The notes below the pieces were generated by a model. The model was not told the origin of the DNA. It made no database searches and worked only from the letters and a program-made list of their open reading frames with translations. Shown here piece after piece: positions 1-8,509 of a DNA stretch of 64,000 bases; position 1 is the stretch's first letter; each line of letters starts with the position of its first letter. Source of the stretch: [Scytonema hofmanni] UTEX 2349 (lineage in GTDB: Bacteria > Cyanobacteriota > Cyanobacteriia > Cyanobacteriales > Nostocaceae); assembly GCF_000582685.1 (NCBI RefSeq), contig NZ_KK073769.1, positions 440,579-504,578 on the forward strand, written 5' to 3'. The position numbers and the translations under genes are program-made.

Positions 1-1
1 A

Positions 2-1150
2 AAAAGAGAAGAATTAAGTGTTTGGCAATCCAAACCAGAAGACTGGGAAGCTTTGTTTGATTGGTTAAATCAATATTTGCATAATTACTCCGGTCAAAAA
101 GACCAATGGCAAAATAACTTAGGGGAAGAACTCAAGAAATTAGCTTCGATTCTGCACATTGATGAAATATTAACCCTGATACCAAAGTACTGCGATAAAC
201 TCATCCTAATTCCCCATCGATTCCTGCATTTATTTCCCCTTCATGCAATTCCAATAAATCAAAATTCTGAAAATTCGTCTTGTCTTCTGGATTTATTTGC
301 TGGTGGTGTTAGCTATGCACCCAGTTGTCAACTACTGCAACAGGTACAACAGCGCAAACGTCCTGATTTTCAATCTCTATTTGCAATTCAAAACCCTACA
401 GAAGACCTGAATTACACCGATTTAGAAGTACAAGTTATTCAACGCTACTTTAATACTTCCAATGTCCTGAAAAAAACAGCAGCGACACTCACAGCAATTA
501 ATAATACTGACTTAAATACTTACCATTGCGCCCACTTTAGCTGTCACGGATATTTTAACTTAACAAATCCCGGTAAATCAGCTCTAATTTTGGCGAATGC
601 ACCCGTAGCTGACACAGTTCCACAACCAAATACAGAACGTTATCTTAATTTACGGGCAGGTGAAACCCACGATTTAGAAAAATGCCTTACCTTAGATAAA
701 ATCTTCAGTCTCAAATTAGAAAAATGTCGCCTCGTTACCCTTTCCGCTTGCGAAACTGGATTGATTGATTTTAAAAATGCCAGTGATGAATATATTGGTT
801 TACCTAGCGGTTTTCTGTTAGCTGGTAGTCAAGCTGTAGTTAGTAGTTTGTGGACTGTTAGCGATTTATCTACAGCATTTTTGATGATGAAATTTTATGA
901 AAACCTGCAAACAATAAATAGTGTCTCCATAGCACTCAATCAAGCACAGCAGTGGTTACGAAATTTAACAACAGAGGAATTTGAAGCACTATTAGTTAAA
1001 TATCAGCCACAAATTGAAGAAATTTTTGCTCAAATTTCAGAAGATTGGCGTCCAGTAGCAAAAGCGAAGTTAAAAAAAGCCTGCAAGCGCAAACCCTACC
1101 CTTTTGCAGCACCATTTTACTGGGCAGGATTTACAGCTACAGGGCTTTAG
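2..1150 (+). CDS. CHAT-domain peptidase, C-terminal part (5' end outside window)
   Basis: The frame is open from base 2, so this is the C-terminal ~382 residues of a longer protein; the TTG at 53 is not its start. The CHAT (caspase HetF-associated with TPRs) fold is supported by a histidine motif AHFSCHGYF (about 180 codons into the visible part) and a cysteine motif LSACETGL further on, the expected caspase-like His/Cys dyad. The segment after it (GSQAVVSSLWTVSD) is also typical. CHAT proteins usually carry N-terminal TPR repeats, which would lie upstream. The substrate is unknown; the cyanobacterial relative HetF acts in heterocyst differentiation, but nothing here shows that role. The stop overlaps by 4 bases the end of the convergent gene at 1147-1533. 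Confidence 0.88.
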   Translation, partial: KREELSVWQSKPEDWEALFDWLNQYLHNYSGQKDQWQNNLGEELKKLASILHIDEILTLIPKYCDKLILIPHRFLHLFPLHAIPINQNSENSSCLLDLFAGGVSYAPSCQLLQQVQQRKRPDFQSLFAIQNPTEDLNYTDLEVQVIQRYFNTSNVLKKTAATLTAINNTDLNTYHCAHFSCHGYFNLTNPGKSALILANAPVADTVPQPNTERYLNLRAGETHDLEKCLTLDKIFSLKLEKCRLVTLSACETGLIDFKNASDEYIGLPSGFLLAGSQAVVSSLWTVSDLSTAFLMMKFYENLQTINSVSIALNQAQQWLRNLTTEEFEALLVKYQPQIEEIFAQISEDWRPVAKAKLKKACKRKPYPFAAPFYWAGFTATGL

Positions 1151-1533
1151 GATTCAGGTTTGGCAGTTTCACAAAATTGCTTCTTCCCAATTTTGGCAAC
1201 ATAAATTAACACTGGAGTTGCCAAAGCTGCGGGAATATTACCACTTGCTGCTAGGGTGGCGATCGCAGTTGTCAATACTCCCGTCATCAACTCGTCAAAT
1301 TCTTCCTGACAGATGATTTGGCTGAGTTTTTGGGCTAATTTCTCTAAATAATTTGAATCTCCCCCTCCCCTCAAGCTAACTTCTGCTTCGGTTGTCTCAA
1401 CAGCAATTAACTGTGCTGCTGCTTCCAGATTTCCTTTACACTCTTCTATGGCATCCAAAGCTGCTAAAGCTTCTGGACTATCCGCCAACTGGCTGCGAAA
1501 GTGACTAATTTCTTCTGGTGTAACGGTAATCAT
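1147..1533 (-). CDS. small hypothetical protein, convergent with CHAT gene
   Basis: This is a 128-residue protein I do not recognise by family. The N-terminal half is acidic and helical (MITVTPEEISHF), with a glycine patch (RGGGD) near the middle. Residues about 84-112 form an Ala/Leu/Ile-rich segment (VLTTAIATLAASG, then ALATPVLIYVAKIG) that could be a membrane-associated or amphipathic helix. Its 3' end overlaps the CHAT gene by 4 bases on the opposite strand. The reading is plausible because the frame is long, the codon use matches neighbours and the start ATG follows an A/T-rich leader. A link with CHAT proteases is only inferred from position. Confidence 0.6.
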   Translation of the reverse strand: MITVTPEEISHFRSQLADSPEALAALDAIEECKGNLEAAAQLIAVETTEAEVSLRGGGDSNYLEKLAQKLSQIICQEEFDELMTGVLTTAIATLAASGNIPAALATPVLIYVAKIGKKQFCETAKPES

Positions 1534-1730
1534 TTAATAGTTTTAACCAGTAAATAAATATATGAAGCATTAAATAATTATACATTTAATGCCTAATCTA
1601 GAGATATGGCGATCGCCCTTACACGACATCAACAGTAAGAATAATTCTGCTGTGCGATCGCAGCAATTGTTTGGGCAATCAGAAAAATTAATCAAGAGAC
1701 TTGGTGTATTTCACCCTTTTTTCTCGTAGT

Positions 1731-1939
1731 TTACAAACCCTTCTGATACTTTGCCATTTCCGTAAACAGCATCCTACATCTATGACAATACCCATCCTCC
1801 CACAGTGCAGGCTTTTTGAAAGGTGCTTCACAATTTGGACACTTCGCTGAAACTTGGAACGAATTACATCATCAATATTATTGTATTGACCCAATCGCGA
1901 TCGCCTGTAATGCACCGAAGCCGCTGGCTCTAAATACAA
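1731..1939 (-). pseudogene. frameshifted zinc-ribbon protein remnant
   Basis: Reading leftward from an ATG at 1939, one frame gives MYLEPAASVHYRR through DDVIRSKFQ. The adjacent frame, open from 1868 to a stop at 1731, gives VSAKCPNCEAPFKKPALW followed by GYCHRCRMLFTEM, a clear paired CxxC...CxxC zinc ribbon. The zinc-ribbon frame has no usable start codon of its own. The two frames join naturally near 1850 if a single-base shift is assumed. I read this as a small zinc-ribbon gene broken by a frameshift, or a gene with a sequencing error. The surrounding 1534-1730 holds only A/T-rich sequence and HIP1-type sites. Confidence 0.45.
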
Positions 1940-2032
1940 AGCGTGTCAGACTTATTATATGCATCATGATATCGAATTGTTATAAGGTGCTTTAGTTTTA
2001 ATTTTAGTGGCAGCATCTGGGTAAGATATTAC

Positions 2033-2800
2033 TTGCGACAGTATTATAAGACCAGGTTTACCCAGCAAGTGAAGCTATTCGTTTACCACACTCCGGAATT
2101 GACTCCAGGGGATAAAGCGCCAGACTGCGCGATCGCCGTTGATGTTTTGCGAGCAACTAGCACAATGGCGACTGTCTTAGCGGCTGGAGGTGAGGCTATT
2201 CAAGTCTTCAGCGATTTAGAAAAACTTATGCAAGTGAGCGAATCTTGGCTCCCCGAAAAACGGCTACGAGCTGGAGAACGCGGTGGGGGCAAAGTTCCTG
2301 GTTTTGATCTGGGTAACTCCCCTCTCGACTGTACACCAGAATTAGTCCAAGGGCGACGCTTGTTTATTAGTACCACAAATGGTACTCGTGCTCTACAAAG
2401 AGTAGAAGATGCTGCAACTGTCATCGCCGCAGCTTTTATTAATCGGGCAGCGGTGGTGCGATATCTGATAGAAAAACAACCAGAAACAGTGTGGATTGTT
2501 GGTTCAGGTTGGGAAGGCAGTTTTTCTTTAGAGGATACAGCTTGTGCAGGGGCGATCGCGCACAGTGTTGTACAACAAACCAACTTACCTCTAGAGGAAT
2601 TAGCTGGTAATGATGAAGTAGTTAGTGCGATCGCTCTTTATTCTCAATGGCAAGATAACTTATTAGGACTTTTCCACGCTTGCAGTCACGGTCAGCGATT
2701 GTTACGTCTTGATTGTCACGAAGACCTAAAATATTGCTCGCAAACCGATATTTTAGATGTTTTGCCCATGCAACGAGAACCAGGAGTTTTGAAAAGTTGA
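2033..2800 (+). CDS. comB: 2-phosphosulfolactate phosphatase family protein (ComB)
   Basis: A ComB-family protein of 255 residues at most. Family-typical stretches are AIAVDVLRATSTMATVLAAG near the N-terminus, GERGGGKVPGFDLGNSP, and the nucleophile-region segment FISTTNGTRAL. In archaea and some bacteria ComB hydrolyses 2-phosphosulfolactate to sulfolactate (coenzyme M route). Cyanobacteria keep the family without making coenzyme M, so the physiological substrate is uncertain. The TTG at 2033 gives the longest frame, but an in-frame GTG at 2069 beginning VKLFVYHTPEL is the more family-like start. The gene is followed by a heptamer-repeat spacer and then a convergent M61 peptidase. Confidence 0.85.
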   Translation: MRQYYKTRFTQQVKLFVYHTPELTPGDKAPDCAIAVDVLRATSTMATVLAAGGEAIQVFSDLEKLMQVSESWLPEKRLRAGERGGGKVPGFDLGNSPLDCTPELVQGRRLFISTTNGTRALQRVEDAATVIAAAFINRAAVVRYLIEKQPETVWIVGSGWEGSFSLEDTACAGAIAHSVVQQTNLPLEELAGNDEVVSAIALYSQWQDNLLGLFHACSHGQRLLRLDCHEDLKYCSQTDILDVLPMQREPGVLKS

Positions 2801-2930
2801 ACAAGGGACTGGGGACTGGGGACTGGGGACTGGGAAGAATTGAGACGCTCTTGCAACAAAACAAGCGAGTGGTCTCAATCTCACTTCCCTTATTTCCCTA
2901 ATCCCCAGTCCCTAATCCCTAGTCCCTCCT
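2801..2930. repeat. heptanucleotide (GGGGACT) tract and inverted partner
   Basis: About four copies of a 7-base unit GGGGACT start at 2805. Near 2899-2928 the complementary unit recurs in degenerate form (CCCCAGTCCCTAATCCC). The two tracts face each other between the 3' ends of comB and the M61 gene, so a transcript could fold across the spacer. Such short tandemly repeated heptamers are known in heterocystous cyanobacteria. Confidence 0.8.
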
Positions 2931-4706
2931 TCATCCTTCAGGTGACGCACGTAACCAGCCTGTTAAGTTTTCTTGCTGGATTGGCGAAGGATTAGCAACA
3001 GGTTTTACTTGATACCGCGTGGGACGTGGTGAAGCTAGGGTGACAGAATAAGTACGCAGTTCGTCTTGGTGGAAAACTGTAACTTCGATGGTGTCGTTGG
3101 GTTGATAATCTTTTAAGCGTTCGCTTAACCCAGTTGCTATCACCTTCATTTTATCAATTGCCAACAACTCATCACCTGCATCAATTCCCGCTATTTGTGC
3201 AGGTGAACTCGCTTCGACAAACTTAATTATCTCTCTTCCATTTTCAGCACTTGCTTTCACACCGAAATAAGGTTCTTCTTCGTTTTCTGCAACTAACTCC
3301 AAGCCAAAAGGTTGCAAATACTCGTTGAAAGGCAAATCTTCAGTATCATCAATGTAGCGCTTAAAGAAATCAGTTAAATCCATTTCTGCTACAGACTCAA
3401 TTACTGACTGCAACTGTTGGGGAGTAAAGCCGATTTCATTGTAGCCAAATTGCTGCCACATTTTCAGCATGACATCATCAAAAGAGCGTTGATTGCCATA
3501 CTTTGAACGGATCAGCAAATCTAGCAACAGAGATACCATTTCCCCTTTTAAATAGTAGGAAATTTGAGAATTGCCGCTATTGGCATCCTGACGATAAAGT
3601 TTAATCCAAGCATCAAAACTCGACTCGGAAAGCGGCTGCACTTTGCGCCCAGGTGTCTTTTCATACCGACTAATTTCTTTGCTCAAGCTAGTTAAAAATG
3701 TTTGAGCATCGTAAATGCCTGCTCGCAAAGGAATCAGCAAATCATAATAACTTGTCGTTCCTTCAGAAAACCATAAAGACGGTGTATAATTTTCCTGGTC
3801 ATAATCAAAAACTTCCAGTGCTTTGGGACGAATGCGCTTGACATTCCACAAGTGAAAGAACTCGTGTGCTACCAATTGCATAAAGCGATCGTACTTATCT
3901 TGAGCGCGAAATCCAAAGCGCTGGTAAATTAACGAGCAACAGTTTTTATGCTCCAAACCACCGTAAGCTTGAGAAAATAAATGTAGTATAAATAGATATT
4001 TTTCATAAGGCAAACCGCCAAACATCTGCGCTTCCACTTGGATAATTTTCGCGATATCAGAAATTATCCGTTTTGCTTGCAAATTACCTTGTCCCCAAAT
4101 TGCCAATTCATGGGGTTTTCCTAATACCTCAAAGTGATGTAATTGATGGCAACCAATTTCAAAGGGATTGTCTACAAGCGTGTCAAAATCCGCAGCTAAA
4201 AAAGTATTGGCTTGTTGATGTGGTGGTAATGCCGTAGCAATCTGCCATTCTGGGCGTGGTGGTATGATAGAAACGCGAATTGGTTGCTTTTCCCAACCTG
4301 GGATTCTAAAAAATAGAGCCGCACCGTTAAAATAGCCGTGAGTTGGATCTAAATGATTTGTCCGCACTGATAGTTCATTTGCAAAAATGCGGTAACTCAC
4401 GGTCAATTTGGAAACACCAATTGTCTCTACTTGCCAGTGATTTTTACTGATTTTCCCCCAAGGCAAAGGTTCCCCGTCCGAAAAAGCGGCAAAATCCTGT
4501 AACTGTTTGGCGTATTCCCGCACCAAGTAAGAACCTGGAGTCCACACAGGTAGTTTCAAATCCAAAATCGGTAACGGGTAATTTGCTAAATGCAAAGTCA
4601 CCTCAAACAAATGCGTTTCTGGTTGAGGCATTGCCACCTGATAATGAATTGTTGGCATGGCTTCTTGGATGCCAGTGTTGGTGAGAGGTGCTGTTGCTTC
4701 TGTCAT
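2931..4706 (-). CDS. M61 family metallopeptidase with PDZ domain
   Basis: A 591-residue protein of the M61 (glycyl aminopeptidase-like) family. The N-terminal part (from about residue 20) is the beta-rich domain of these enzymes (TIHYQVAMPQPETHLFEV). The thermolysin-like catalytic domain carries the zinc motif HEFFHLWN with the following KRIRPKAL, and the upstream YGGLEHK is typical of M61. The downstream glutamate LWFSEGTTSYY supplies the third zinc ligand. A PDZ domain follows at about residues 480-560 (YFGVKASAENG, SPAQIAGIDAGDELLAI). No signal peptide is seen, so it is probably cytoplasmic. The exact substrate is unknown. Confidence 0.92.
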   Translation of the reverse strand: MTEATAPLTNTGIQEAMPTIHYQVAMPQPETHLFEVTLHLANYPLPILDLKLPVWTPGSYLVREYAKQLQDFAAFSDGEPLPWGKISKNHWQVETIGVSKLTVSYRIFANELSVRTNHLDPTHGYFNGAALFFRIPGWEKQPIRVSIIPPRPEWQIATALPPHQQANTFLAADFDTLVDNPFEIGCHQLHHFEVLGKPHELAIWGQGNLQAKRIISDIAKIIQVEAQMFGGLPYEKYLFILHLFSQAYGGLEHKNCCSLIYQRFGFRAQDKYDRFMQLVAHEFFHLWNVKRIRPKALEVFDYDQENYTPSLWFSEGTTSYYDLLIPLRAGIYDAQTFLTSLSKEISRYEKTPGRKVQPLSESSFDAWIKLYRQDANSGNSQISYYLKGEMVSLLLDLLIRSKYGNQRSFDDVMLKMWQQFGYNEIGFTPQQLQSVIESVAEMDLTDFFKRYIDDTEDLPFNEYLQPFGLELVAENEEEPYFGVKASAENGREIIKFVEASSPAQIAGIDAGDELLAIDKMKVIATGLSERLKDYQPNDTIEVTVFHQDELRTYSVTLASPRPTRYQVKPVANPSPIQQENLTGWLRASPEG

Positions 4707-4926
4707 CTGTAATTAAAGTTAAGAGGTAGGAGCGAGGAATTTAGAGTTAAATTTAACTTATAACTCATAATTGATAACTAATTGGAAGCATCAAGAGATA
4801 GAATAATCAAAATATTTTCTGCTGCTATTGTATAATTATTTACAAATGCCAGCAATGAGCTATTTGCGATTTCCTTAATAATGACTTTTCAGACGAAAAC
4901 AACTTATAGCCAAACCTAATTCGACA

Positions 4927-6009
4927 ATGCAAATAGCAATACCCTGTCTATTCATACGCGGTGGCACTTCACGGGGTCCCTATTTCCTCAAGACGGATTT
5001 GCCAGCAGACGAGGTAACACGGGACAAAGTACTTCTGGCAGTGATGGGTTCACCTGATGAACGCCAGATTGACGGGATTGGGGGTGCAACAACCCTCACT
5101 AGCAAAATCGCTGTCTTGTCTGCATCCAACCATCCTTGGGCAGATGTAGATTTTCTCTTCGCTCAAGTAAGCGTTGCTCAAGCTAAAGTCGATTTGCAAC
5201 CGTCCTGTGGTAATATGCTTGCAGGCGTTGGTCCTGCAGCCATCGAGATGGGTCTGATAGCGGCTGTGGACGGCAAGACGGTGGTTAAAATTCACGCTGT
5301 TAATACAGGCGCACTGATTGAGGCTGTAGTCCACACCCCTGGCGGTCGGGTTACTTATGATGGCGACACAGCGATTGATGGTGTACCTGGGACAGCAGCG
5401 CCGATTTTGCTGAACTTCATGGAAATTGTAGGCTCTAAAACTGGCAAGCTATTCCCAACGGGTCATCGGCGCGAGGAGATTGAGGGAATTGATGTTACCT
5501 GCATTGATGTCGCCATTCCTATAGCGATCGCACGCGCTGATGCTTTGGGGAAAACTGGCTATGAAACAAAGGTAGAACTTGACGCTGACACAGCGTTCTT
5601 CGAGCGGATCGAAAGAATTCGCCGCATTGCTGGCGAACGCATGGGACTGGGCAACGTCGCGGGCAGTGTTATCCCGAAATTCGCTATCATTGCACCACCG
5701 CGCTACGGGGGCAACGTCACCTCTCGCTATTTTGTGCCGGATTCTTGCCATAGCGCCTATGCAGTGACAGGTGCAATCTGCGTTGGCTGTTGTAGCCTCA
5801 TAAAAGGTTCTGTCGCAGATGGTGTGGCGACTGTGACAGGTTCTCTAGAGGAAACCGTTGTGATTGAGCATCCTTCAGGGAAGATTTCGGTTTCTCTAGT
5901 CACTAAAACGAATGATTCCTCCATAATTGTCGAACGCGCTGGCGTAGTCCGAACGGCGCGTCTGCTATTTTCCGGCTACGTCCACGTCCCAGCTAGCCTG
6001 TGGAATTAA
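4927..6009 (+). CDS. PrpF-family isomerase (4-oxalomesaconate tautomerase-like)
   Basis: A 360-residue protein of the PrpF / 4-oxalomesaconate tautomerase group, cofactor-free isomerases with the diaminopimelate epimerase fold. The N-terminus IPCLFIRGGTSRGPYFL is diagnostic, and the cysteine-containing QPSCGNMLAGVGPAAIE is the conserved active-site loop. GGATTLTSKIAVLS matches the first domain. PrpF acts in methylcitrate metabolism and GalD in gallate degradation; neither pathway is visible here, so the substrate is open. An amino-acid/carboxylate-type permease follows 68 bases downstream on the same strand, suggesting uptake and isomerisation of a small acid. A 220-base A/T-rich leader precedes the gene. 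Confidence 0.85.
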   Translation: MQIAIPCLFIRGGTSRGPYFLKTDLPADEVTRDKVLLAVMGSPDERQIDGIGGATTLTSKIAVLSASNHPWADVDFLFAQVSVAQAKVDLQPSCGNMLAGVGPAAIEMGLIAAVDGKTVVKIHAVNTGALIEAVVHTPGGRVTYDGDTAIDGVPGTAAPILLNFMEIVGSKTGKLFPTGHRREEIEGIDVTCIDVAIPIAIARADALGKTGYETKVELDADTAFFERIERIRRIAGERMGLGNVAGSVIPKFAIIAPPRYGGNVTSRYFVPDSCHSAYAVTGAICVGCCSLIKGSVADGVATVTGSLEETVVIEHPSGKISVSLVTKTNDSSIIVERAGVVRTARLLFSGYVHVPASLWN

Positions 6010-6077
6010 ATTAATGCAAAGCATCCGGTCTGGGGTAGTTAACTTTGGTAGCTTTAGATAAATCCAACGGATAAATT

Positions 6078-7427
6078 ATGTCAAATGAAAATAAATACAA
6101 GGAACTCAAACGAGAGTTAGGTTGGTTTGGTGCAGGCATAATGGGGCTGGCGTCAGTAATCGGAGTAGGCATTTTTGTCAGCATTGGCATTGCTGCTGGG
6201 ATATCTGGTTTTGCCGTGATTGGGGCTTTAGTTGTGGCTGGACTGTTGGGAGCTTGCAATAGCCTTAACCTTGCCCAACTTGCGGTTAGCCATCCTGTTA
6301 GTGGTGGAGTATATGAATACGGCTATAAATACTTGACACCTTGGCTTGGTTTTTCTGGAGGCTGGGTGTATTTTTTCAGCAAAATTGCTGTAGCAGCAAC
6401 GGCTGCTCTCGGTTTTGCTGGTTATTTACTCAATACCACAGGTTTGACTGGGAGTGGTCTTTTAGTGCCTGTAGCCGAAGTTGCTGTATTCAGCGTGACT
6501 TTAATTACTCTCGGTGGTATACGCCGTTCTAAAGTATCGACTATCGTAGTTGTCTCAGTCACAATCCTGTCGCTACTTTTGTTGATTGTTGTTGGTTCAT
6601 TCGTCGGCTTTTCAAATGGGTTTGAGAATCTCAACCTAAGAGGAACAAGCTCTAGTAACTGGACAAGCAACTTTCTTCAGTCCGTTGCGTTAATGTTTGT
6701 TTCTTACAATGGTGCTGCTCGCATATCTATGGTAGGTGAAGAGATCGTAGACCCTCAAAAAAATATACCAAGAGCGGTTATTTTCACAGTAGTTAGCACA
6801 ATGCTGCTTTACATAGGAGTAGCTGTGGTCAGCTTGGGTTCAATTGGAGCAGAAGCTTTTAGTGAGGCAACGAGAGTGCAAGCAGCACCTTTACAAGTGG
6901 TAGCCGATAGCTTTGGCATTTCTGGTTTTGGAAGTATCTTGGCTGCTGGTGCTATCACTTCAATGCTGAGTATACTCCTGACTACAATTTTGGGTGTATC
7001 TCGTTTACTTTTAGCAATGGGTCGTCGTGGAGATATGCCTAGTTTTTTAACACAATTGAACAGTTCCCAAACAACACCTTATTGGGCAGTAATTGTTGTG
7101 GGCATCGCGATCGCACTTTTAATTTTAATCGGTGATGTAAAATCAACTTGGTCATTAGGTGCATTTGGTGCTATGTATCGAAGTGTCATCGTCAGTTTAG
7201 CAGCGCTACGGCTGAGTGATGAGCAACGGCTGTATCCACTATGGTTGACCTGGTTGTCTCTGTTATCTTCTTTGTTTCTGGCTTTTTGGGTAGAATGGCA
7301 ATTTTGGTTAATTGGTTTGGGATTGATTGGAGTTGGGCTTGTGTGGCATTTTACAGTCCATCAGATTAACCCAACTGATAACGAGGCAGGTAATACAGGA
7401 CACGGCAAAACCAATAAAGCGATATAG
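6078..7427 (+). CDS. APC-superfamily amino acid permease
   Basis: A 449-residue polytopic membrane protein with about 12 hydrophobic segments. It starts with a short hydrophilic head and the hallmark first helix GAGIMGLASVIGVGIFVSIG, the APC substrate-binding region. PVSGGVYEYGYKYLTPW is the conserved TM2-TM3 motif. FVSYNGAARISMVGEEIVDP matches the TM6 neighbourhood of cationic/neutral amino-acid antiporters, with the conserved E of the GEE sequence. It sits 68 bases after the PrpF-like gene and is likely cotranscribed with it, so it may import that enzyme's substrate. The C-terminal tail is hydrophilic. Confidence 0.88.
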   Translation: MSNENKYKELKRELGWFGAGIMGLASVIGVGIFVSIGIAAGISGFAVIGALVVAGLLGACNSLNLAQLAVSHPVSGGVYEYGYKYLTPWLGFSGGWVYFFSKIAVAATAALGFAGYLLNTTGLTGSGLLVPVAEVAVFSVTLITLGGIRRSKVSTIVVVSVTILSLLLLIVVGSFVGFSNGFENLNLRGTSSSNWTSNFLQSVALMFVSYNGAARISMVGEEIVDPQKNIPRAVIFTVVSTMLLYIGVAVVSLGSIGAEAFSEATRVQAAPLQVVADSFGISGFGSILAAGAITSMLSILLTTILGVSRLLLAMGRRGDMPSFLTQLNSSQTTPYWAVIVVGIAIALLILIGDVKSTWSLGAFGAMYRSVIVSLAALRLSDEQRLYPLWLTWLSLLSSLFLAFWVEWQFWLIGLGLIGVGLVWHFTVHQINPTDNEAGNTGHGKTNKAI

Positions 7428-7679
7428 CGGCTAAGTCTGGACTTGGTATTGATCCAGCATCTTAGATTTGATCAAAAGATCGCGATCGCTGACCTTGATA
7501 AGAGGGTTAGCAATACGGGACTTGCGCCCTCAGAATTCAAGGTAAATGTGCTACAATAATTTAACCAGCCCCTGTAATTTGGCATTTCCGCCCCATAAAG
7601 ACTTTACAGAAGGGAGGGTCACAACAACAGACATTTTAAATGTCTAATGAAGAGATACTGGTTTTTTTCCCTTTGAGTA
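7428..7679. other. intergenic region after permease
   Basis: This stretch of about 250 bases lies between the permease stop and the convergent rpsU. It contains a HIP1-type site and a G-rich segment near 7612 (AGAAGGGAGGGTC). I see no gene or convincing terminator. Confidence 0.5.
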
Positions 7680-7874
7680 TTAAGTATAGCGAGAATTTTG
7701 TCTGCGACGTTGCTTGTGTCTTGCAATTGCTTTACGCTTTTCTTTCTCTATGGGTGTCTCAAAGTGACGCTTCTTTCGCATATCTTGGAAAATTCCAGCT
7801 TTAGAAACTTCCCGCTTAAATCTTCGCAAAGCTGATTCAATTCCTTCGTTTTCTCCTAAGACTACTTGCGTCAT
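7680..7874 (-). CDS. rpsU: 30S ribosomal protein S21 (copy 1)
   Basis: A 64-residue basic S21 protein beginning MTQVVLGENEGIESALRR, with the family core FKREVSKAGIF and a KKRHFETPIEKEKRK tail. Residues such as RHKQRRRQ make the C-terminus strongly basic for 16S rRNA contact. An upstream in-frame ATG at 7895 would add MTYRRNK, but those codons are the Shine-Dalgarno (AGGAGGAAT) read as protein. The start at 7874, 5 bases after that site, is therefore the real one. A second S21 gene lies at 15310 on the other strand. Confidence 0.95.
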   Translation of the reverse strand: MTQVVLGENEGIESALRRFKREVSKAGIFQDMRKKRHFETPIEKEKRKAIARHKQRRRQNSRYT

Positions 7875-8321
7875 CTTATTCCTCCTATATGTCAATCAAT
7901 AGTTGCAATTTATAGCACAAATAAAATATTCCAGCAGAGTCAAGTATTTCTCTTCATCTACTGGATACTCTAATCCTTATATCTACTACTATAACACAAT
8001 GCTGTATATAGACATCTTTTGTCAAATTTGTCTAAAAATGAAAAACACCTCGACCCTTAGTTGGATGAAAGCCGCTTGCTGTATGATTTGAGAGCATGTA
8101 GTAAACTTCGCATTTAAGGCTTTATTTTGAGACGAAAAAGCGATCGCATTCAACCAATACTTGACTAAATACTACCTTCGATTCGGTGAATCTACTCTCT
8201 CACTTTTCTGGCTTCCACTCATAATCATAAAATAGTTTTTACAAAATTAGGATCGTTTAAATAGAGTCCACTGATGACCAAAATCACACATCCTATACTC
8301 TTTCATAAATTTTATATTTCC
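7875..8321. other. gene-free A/T-rich spacer upstream of rpsU
   Basis: About 450 bases with no convincing gene on either strand. The short frame from 7903 to 8091 has poor codon use and no ribosome binding site. The region presumably holds the rpsU promoter near 7900-7990, where the sequence is very A/T-rich. Confidence 0.5.
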
Positions 8322-8415
8322 AGGACTTACGCACGAATAATTGAATAACGAACCGCACTCTTACACAGAGGTAACAGAGGAATAAGAGGAGGAAGGGAGT
8401 TTTTGCGTAAGTCCT
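8322..8415. mobile_element. MITE-like element, AGGACTTACGCA family, copy 1
   Basis: A 94-base element with perfect inverted ends AGGACTTACGCA and TGCGTAAGTCCT (TTGCGTAAGTCCT at 8403-8415). The interior contains AACGAACCGCAC and CAGAGGTAACAGAGG. It is homologous end to end with the element at 40275-40367 and shares its ends with 57299-57389. There is no coding capacity, so movement would need a transposase in trans. Confidence 0.75.
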
Positions 8416-8509
8416 AATATCTTAAAAGATGTTTGGAAGTCCTTAAGCGAGTCTTGGTGCATTAACCAAACTCAAAGTTGGTAAAATAATTTAATTTTTG
8501 CGATAAAAA

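Noticed and set aside
2200..2583. 127-codon minus-strand frame inside comB
   Set aside because: It is a shadow of the well-supported comB frame.
7903..8091. 62-codon frame upstream of rpsU
   Set aside because: Low-complexity A/T-rich translation without a start signal.
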